In this document: piece after piece, positions 60,286 through 64,000 of the stretch | Position numbering within the stretch: position 1 is the first letter of the stretch | Layout of the letters: each line of letters starts with the position of its first letter | Source: Paenibacillus dokdonensis | GTDB taxonomy: Bacteria; Bacillota; Bacilli; Paenibacillales; Paenibacillaceae | Assembly: GCF_004916975.1 (NCBI RefSeq) | Contig: NZ_STGQ01000003.1 | Coordinates: 744,903 to 808,902 of the forward strand | Length of the DNA stretch: 64,000 bases | Reading direction: 5' to 3' | Program-made: the position numbers and the translations under genes | Notes under the pieces: generated by a model | What the model was told of the DNA's origin: nothing | What the model saw: only the letters and a program-made list of their open reading frames with translations | Database searches by the model: none

Positions 60286-62013
60286 GTGAAGATGCGTAAT
60301 TTATCATTAAAATACAAAATTTCCTTACTTTTAATTCCCGTCATCATCGTCGTATTTATGCTCATTCTACAGTTGAACATCAATACATTGAAGTCTGGCT
60401 TATCCCGGGATTTGGAGCATGAGCTTGAAGGTGTCGGTAATTTAACCGCGATGCAGCTCGATCCTGTTCAAATTACTTCGTTGGTCAATCAAACAGGGAA
60501 AGACAATCCCGATTTCGAAAAGGTACAAAACCAGCTGGATTTTATTCAAAAGGTTCAAGGCACGATGGCCTCCAGCTATGTATGGAGGATTCAGGACGGA
60601 CAAATTTATCCGGTCGTCTTCACGTCTGACCTTAATGAAGTAATGACGGAATTCAACAAGCCTTTGGATGGGTTAGCTGCAGATAATGTTAATGCCGCGC
60701 AAAAAGCCTATGAGACCGGCACACGACAGATTACGGGGATGTATGAGGATGCTCTAGGTTCCTGGAGAACCATCATGCAGCCGATCCGGAGCGAAGGGAA
60801 AGTCGTCGCGGTTCTCGGCATCGACTATTCCGCGGGTTATATCAATAATGTCGTCAGCGAATCACGGACCAAGCAAATCATCATTACCCTTGTCGGCATT
60901 GCCGTTACAGGATTGATTATTTACTTCGTTATTTACCGACTTTTGCTGCCTCTCCGGAATATCGTAGGTATGGCTAACAAAATAGCAGATGGCGATCTCA
61001 CCACACAAGATTTCAGTTCCGATTCGAATGACGAAATCGGACAGCTGTACAATTCGATTAGTAAGATGAACAGCCATCTTCGTTCACTTATCCACAACAT
61101 TCAAGAGCAATCCAGACTTATGATAAGCTCATCCGAACAGCTTCAAACAGGCGCTTTGGAGACAGAAAACTACTCCTTGTCCGTCACGAAGGATATTTCC
61201 GAGGTTGCTGGGCAGACAAGCACCACCTCCAAAATTGCCGATGAGACCGTTATTGTTCTGGAAGAGACTGCTCTTGGCATACAACGGATTGCCGAATCTA
61301 CTTCATCTGCGTCGGAGGAGTCCAACCAGATGGCTGATAACGCTGAATCCGGTCATCATGCGCTTCAGGAAATGATGAATCAGATGGAAGCAATCAACAT
61401 TTCCGTAGGTAAAATCTCGGATGTTCTTCATAACCTAAACCTGCGTATTACGGAAATCGGTACCTTTACTGACCTGATTACCGAGGTCTCCCATCAGACC
61501 AACCTGCTCTCACTCAATGCTTCGATTGAGGCAGCACGGGCAGGGGAGCATGGGGCAGGCTTTGCCGTTGTGGCAAGTGAAATACGAAAGCTCGCCGAAA
61601 GCACGAACAAATCTGCTGCCGGTATTTCAGATCTGGTATCGCGTATTCAGGAGAGCACCAACGATTCCATGGAAGCAGCAGATCATGGACAGCAAGAAGC
61701 AACCCGCGGGCTATCCCTTGCATCCGAGGCTGGGCAATCCTTTAGCCGCATTCTGCAGTCCACAAGCAATGTAGCGATGCAGATGCAGGAAATATCTGCT
61801 TCCCTTGAGCAGATTTCAGCTTCCTCTGAAGAAGCGACCGCATCGGTTACCGAACTGAAATATGCGGCAGGCAACATTGCCCGTACCTCTGGCCAAGTAT
61901 CGGATGCCGCGGGTATGCAGCTTGATTTAATCCAGGAGATCAGCAAATCTACCCAATCCTTAAGCTCGGTCAGCCGTCAGCTGCAGGAAATGATTATGGT
62001 GTTTAAAGTATAA
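60286..62013 (+). CDS. Methyl-accepting chemotaxis protein
   Basis: The 575-residue protein starts at GTG 60286. It has a first membrane segment (about 12-32), an extracellular sensor of about 160 residues, a second membrane segment (about 198-218: IIITLVGIAVTGLIIYFVIY), a HAMP domain (about 219-272) and a long signalling coiled coil. The hairpin tip ITEVSHQTNLLSLNASIEAA, RAGEHGAGFAVVASEIRKLA is the CheA/CheW-contacting signature. The C-terminus lacks a CheR pentapeptide. The sensed ligand is unknown. Confidence 0.94.
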   Translation: MKMRNLSLKYKISLLLIPVIIVVFMLILQLNINTLKSGLSRDLEHELEGVGNLTAMQLDPVQITSLVNQTGKDNPDFEKVQNQLDFIQKVQGTMASSYVWRIQDGQIYPVVFTSDLNEVMTEFNKPLDGLAADNVNAAQKAYETGTRQITGMYEDALGSWRTIMQPIRSEGKVVAVLGIDYSAGYINNVVSESRTKQIIITLVGIAVTGLIIYFVIYRLLLPLRNIVGMANKIADGDLTTQDFSSDSNDEIGQLYNSISKMNSHLRSLIHNIQEQSRLMISSSEQLQTGALETENYSLSVTKDISEVAGQTSTTSKIADETVIVLEETALGIQRIAESTSSASEESNQMADNAESGHHALQEMMNQMEAINISVGKISDVLHNLNLRITEIGTFTDLITEVSHQTNLLSLNASIEAARAGEHGAGFAVVASEIRKLAESTNKSAAGISDLVSRIQESTNDSMEAADHGQQEATRGLSLASEAGQSFSRILQSTSNVAMQMQEISASLEQISASSEEATASVTELKYAAGNIARTSGQVSDAAGMQLDLIQEISKSTQSLSSVSRQLQEMIMVFKV

Positions 62014-62043
62014 CAAGCACGAGACAAGTTTATTCCCCCATAA

Positions 62044-62075
62044 AAAAGCGCTGGAGCCATAGCTCCAGCGCTTTT
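62044..62075. terminator. Perfect bidirectional terminator
   Basis: AAAAGCGCTGGAGC and its exact complement form a 14-bp stem with the loop CATA, between the convergent chemoreceptor and thioesterase genes. Confidence 0.92.
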
Positions 62076-62108
62076 GATATTTCAAATGAATCACCTGCTG
62101 GATTGTTG

Positions 62109-62843
62109 TCAGCCTGTCACTATGCAAGCTTCAAAGTAAGAGACGCCATCAGGAGCCTGTCCCCTGAAATAAAGCTTGCCGTCAACGGAATCCGAACGGT
62201 AAATTCCCATCTCATCTCCTGCCAATGCTTCGTGCTGGTACGTGATTTTAAATGATTTTATAAGAAGCTTATCGAGTTCTTCTTTACGAAGTGCGTCCAT
62301 GCATAGATCGGCGTAACGGGAATTGTTAAGATGTCCGTTCGCATCGATACCACTATAACGGACGACGGAGAGATAAGCTTCCTGCATGACCGTATCTTCG
62401 GGAATTTTCACCTTGTCTGGCGCCTCTCCTACCGAATCATCAGCCTTAATCGGCACCTCAAATGGAAATGCGGAAGGGCGCAGCACTTTCCGTTTGCTTA
62501 TATCCACTAGAGCCCAGATGCTGCATGCTTCAGCAATCGTCTTCCCCTCAGGATCCATAATTCGAAAGTCACGCTGCCAGAGGGCACCCTTCGGTCCTTT
62601 ATTCCATGTTTGAATCGAAATATCTTCCAGTGCTTTTGGCATCCGCTGAAAGCGCAGCTCCATTGTAATCAGCATCCATCCCATTCCCTCAGCGATCATC
62701 TGATCCCGCGTAGCGCCGAGACGCTCCAGATCGGCATCAGCCGTGCGCTGCATCAGAGCAAGCAGTACCGATAGGCGCGCTTCCGATTTATAATCAATGT
62801 CATTGGAATGGATGAGATAATTTTCATTCCATTTGATATCCAT
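62109..62843 (-). CDS. Acyl-ACP thioesterase
   Basis: The 244-residue protein has a double hotdog fold. The first half begins WNENYLIHSNDIDYKSEARL and has GMGWMLITMELRFQRMPKAL. The second has RYSGIDANGHLNNSRYADLC with the catalytic Asn-His pair in DANGHLNN. These are the signatures of the FatA-like bacterial thioesterase family, which releases fatty acids from acyl-carrier protein. The gene is monocistronic, convergent with the chemoreceptor gene. Confidence 0.92.
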   Translation of the reverse strand: MDIKWNENYLIHSNDIDYKSEARLSVLLALMQRTADADLERLGATRDQMIAEGMGWMLITMELRFQRMPKALEDISIQTWNKGPKGALWQRDFRIMDPEGKTIAEACSIWALVDISKRKVLRPSAFPFEVPIKADDSVGEAPDKVKIPEDTVMQEAYLSVVRYSGIDANGHLNNSRYADLCMDALRKEELDKLLIKSFKITYQHEALAGDEMGIYRSDSVDGKLYFRGQAPDGVSYFEACIVTG

Positions 62844-63652
62844 ATGCGTTCACTCTCCTGTACTTTATAAATCATACTCCTCCTCATCACCAAAAACCAG
62901 GCAAGCAATCCTTAGAAACAATTCATTTGGTCGTATCACGTGTCGACCTTAAAATAATAAAAACGCTATTATACTTGGCTAATCTGTACAGCTCTTTTGA
63001 TCTGCTAGTCCACCCTGGAAGGTGACAGATCATGATCCTATGATCTCGGATGACGTGAAAATTGGCTTTGGCGGAGGTCCACTATGGACTTCGGAAAAAT
63101 GGCGACCTCACGCTCAGCAAATCTGAACCGATTGGAGTCTTCATTTCATAAGCTGGCTGATCTCTCAGTAGTAGGAGGGGATTGGAACAACAGATGAGGC
63201 ATATCCAAACTCACAGCTCGCTTCATCCATCATGTGCAGGATCTCAATACGATGGTTGATATTCCGGTGCAAGTTAAAAGAACTCCGCGAGCAGGATAAT
63301 CCCCTAATCGCAGAGTGTGCCATGCAGGAAGGCAAGCTGGTCTAGTCGGTAACGAACATTATGAACATAAATTATGAACATAAACGAATGTGAAAAGATT
63401 TTGAAGATGCTTCTTCCCTAAGTTATCCTCATGTTCATAACTAGCCGATAACTTTGCCCATGTCAGCTATTTTTACGTAAAGCTGTGTATTATGGGGATG
63501 AAATTGTGAATTTGTGGAGAACTTTTTGTGAGATTCTCTAAAATTACAATTTTCGATTGATTTTTCTGTGCATAAGTATTTTTCAAACTAGAAAAGGAGG
63601 AAAACCTGTGGATGAATAAAGTCCACTTCAATAAAGTATCCACAAAAGGGGA
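62844..63652. other. 809-bp intergenic region with degenerate coding traces and a box cluster
   Basis: No intact gene is found. Between about 63084 and 63355 short protein-like strings appear in plus frames (DFGKMATSRSANLNRLESSF, VQDLNTMVDIPVQVKRTPRA, NPLIAECAMQEGKLV) broken by stops, suggesting a decayed gene of unknown family. From 63359 to 63644 there are three copies of TTATGAACAT (63359, 63372, inverted 63431). Four sequences there match the DnaA box TTATCCACA at 8 of 9 positions (63423, 63513, 63607, 63636). Confidence 0.5.
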
Positions 63653-63689
63653 CAAAAAAACCACCATCGATTATTCATCAACAGTGGTT
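63653..63689 (-). terminator. rRNA operon terminator
   Basis: On the minus strand AACCAC..GTGGTT with further pairing (about 13 bp, some G-U) is followed by a T-run, directly after the 5S gene. Confidence 0.85.
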
Positions 63690-63693
63690 CTTC

Positions 63694-63810
63694 GCTTGGC
63701 GGCATCCTACTCTCCCAGGACCCTTCGGTCCAAGTACCATCGGCGCTGGAGGGCTTAACGGTCGTGTTCGGGATGGGTACGCGTGGAACCCCTCCGCTAT
63801 CGCCACCAAA
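63694..63810 (-). rRNA. rrf: 5S ribosomal RNA
   Basis: The 117-nt minus-strand sequence starts TTTGGTGGCGATAGCGGAGG and has GTTCCACGCGTACCCATCCC, GAACACGACCGTTAAGCCCT, CCAGCGCCGATGGTACTTGG and ends GAGAGTAGGATGCCGCCAAG-C. All are conserved 5S segments, and the two ends pair as helix I. It is the last gene of an rRNA operon entering from the right. Confidence 0.96.
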
Positions 63811-63988
63811 CAGGATTTTTGCGCTGTCTTCGCTTCGATGATTACTCACCAGCAAAAGATCCATCCTTAGAAAGGACATGCAGCTTAAAAATCAGTTCAG
63901 ATGTTTGATCACCTGAAAACTAGATACGAAACGAATTTGCGATTTAGTACATATGCTTACGAAGTAACTTTACTTCGTAAAGTTTTTA
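63811..63988 (-). other. 23S-5S spacer
   Basis: The 178-bp spacer contains a perfect hairpin TTACGAAGTA..TACTTCGTAA (63957-63980) with a 4-nt loop directly after the 23S end. It also contains the rRNA-spacer-like CTAGTTTTCAGG on the minus strand. The hairpin may be part of 23S 3' processing. No tRNA is present. Confidence 0.6.
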
Positions 63989-64000
63989 GGATAAGCCCTC
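63989..64000 (-). rRNA. rrl: 23S rRNA, extreme 3' end (partial)
   Basis: The last 12 bases read GAGGGCTTATCC on the minus strand, the usual 3' terminus of Bacillota 23S rRNA (CGAGG-CTTA-CC form). Only this end is in the window, so the call rests on position and short similarity. Confidence 0.65.

Noticed and set aside
63628..63879. Open frame over the 5S gene
   Set aside because: It is simply the rRNA gene and its terminator read as protein.

Overview
The window reads as a chromosomal segment of a Paenibacillus-like Bacillota. Supporting signs are strong AGGAGG-type ribosome binding sites, frequent GTG/TTG starts, an S-layer-homology protein, a guanine-riboswitch-led pur operon in the order EKBCSQLFMNHD with PurR boxes, a YerB/YerC/DgkB/RlmCD-type neighbourhood, and long A/T-flanked intrinsic terminators. 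The species assignment is inference; no 16S sequence is present.

Layout. 0-3 kb: an FtsX-type ABC permease running off the left edge and its TetR regulator. 3-7 kb: a tandem GNAT protein overlapping a large S-layer-anchored protein. 7-14.5 kb: an accessory stretch with an IS3 remnant, a Bcr/CflA drug exporter between two similar hairpin repeats, a methyltransferase, Dus, a truncated MarR, an ECF sigma factor with a C-terminal SnoaL-like domain, and a DHFR/RibD-like reductase. 14.7-24.7 kb: housekeeping genes (RlmD-type rRNA methyltransferase, DgkB, CbiX, YerC, VrrA/YqfQ-like, CorA, Pit plus DUF47, YerB lipoprotein). 24.8-30.6 kb: a DoxX gene behind two redox-type palindromes, an extradiol dioxygenase, a hydrolase and envelope proteins. 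30.6-37.4 kb: a five-gene plus-strand cluster (FAD oxidoreductase, permease, hydantoinase/oxoprolinase-like protein, HEFYH zincin-like protein, RpiR regulator) behind a cre-like site and a palindromic operator. This is the best candidate for an undescribed pathway. 37.5-42 kb: ilvA, an intact IS3-family element lying in the loop of a split terminator, and an mhqOD-like quinone-detoxification pair. 42-56.3 kb: the complete de novo IMP operon on the minus strand. 56.3-64 kb: universal stress protein, DUF1294, topoisomerase III, a 44-residue small protein, a chemoreceptor, an acyl-ACP thioesterase, then the 5S gene and the extreme 3' end of 23S of a minus-strand rRNA operon.

How the parts work together. 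The pur operon has all the genes from PRPP to IMP, with transcription control by PurR-like boxes and a guanine aptamer plus terminator. DoxX, the DODA-type dioxygenase and MhqO/MhqD form a dispersed set linked by family knowledge to quinone and aromatic electrophile stress. The 30.6-37.4 kb cluster looks like import plus catabolism of one unknown, probably cyclic-amide or carboxylate, substrate under catabolite and substrate control.
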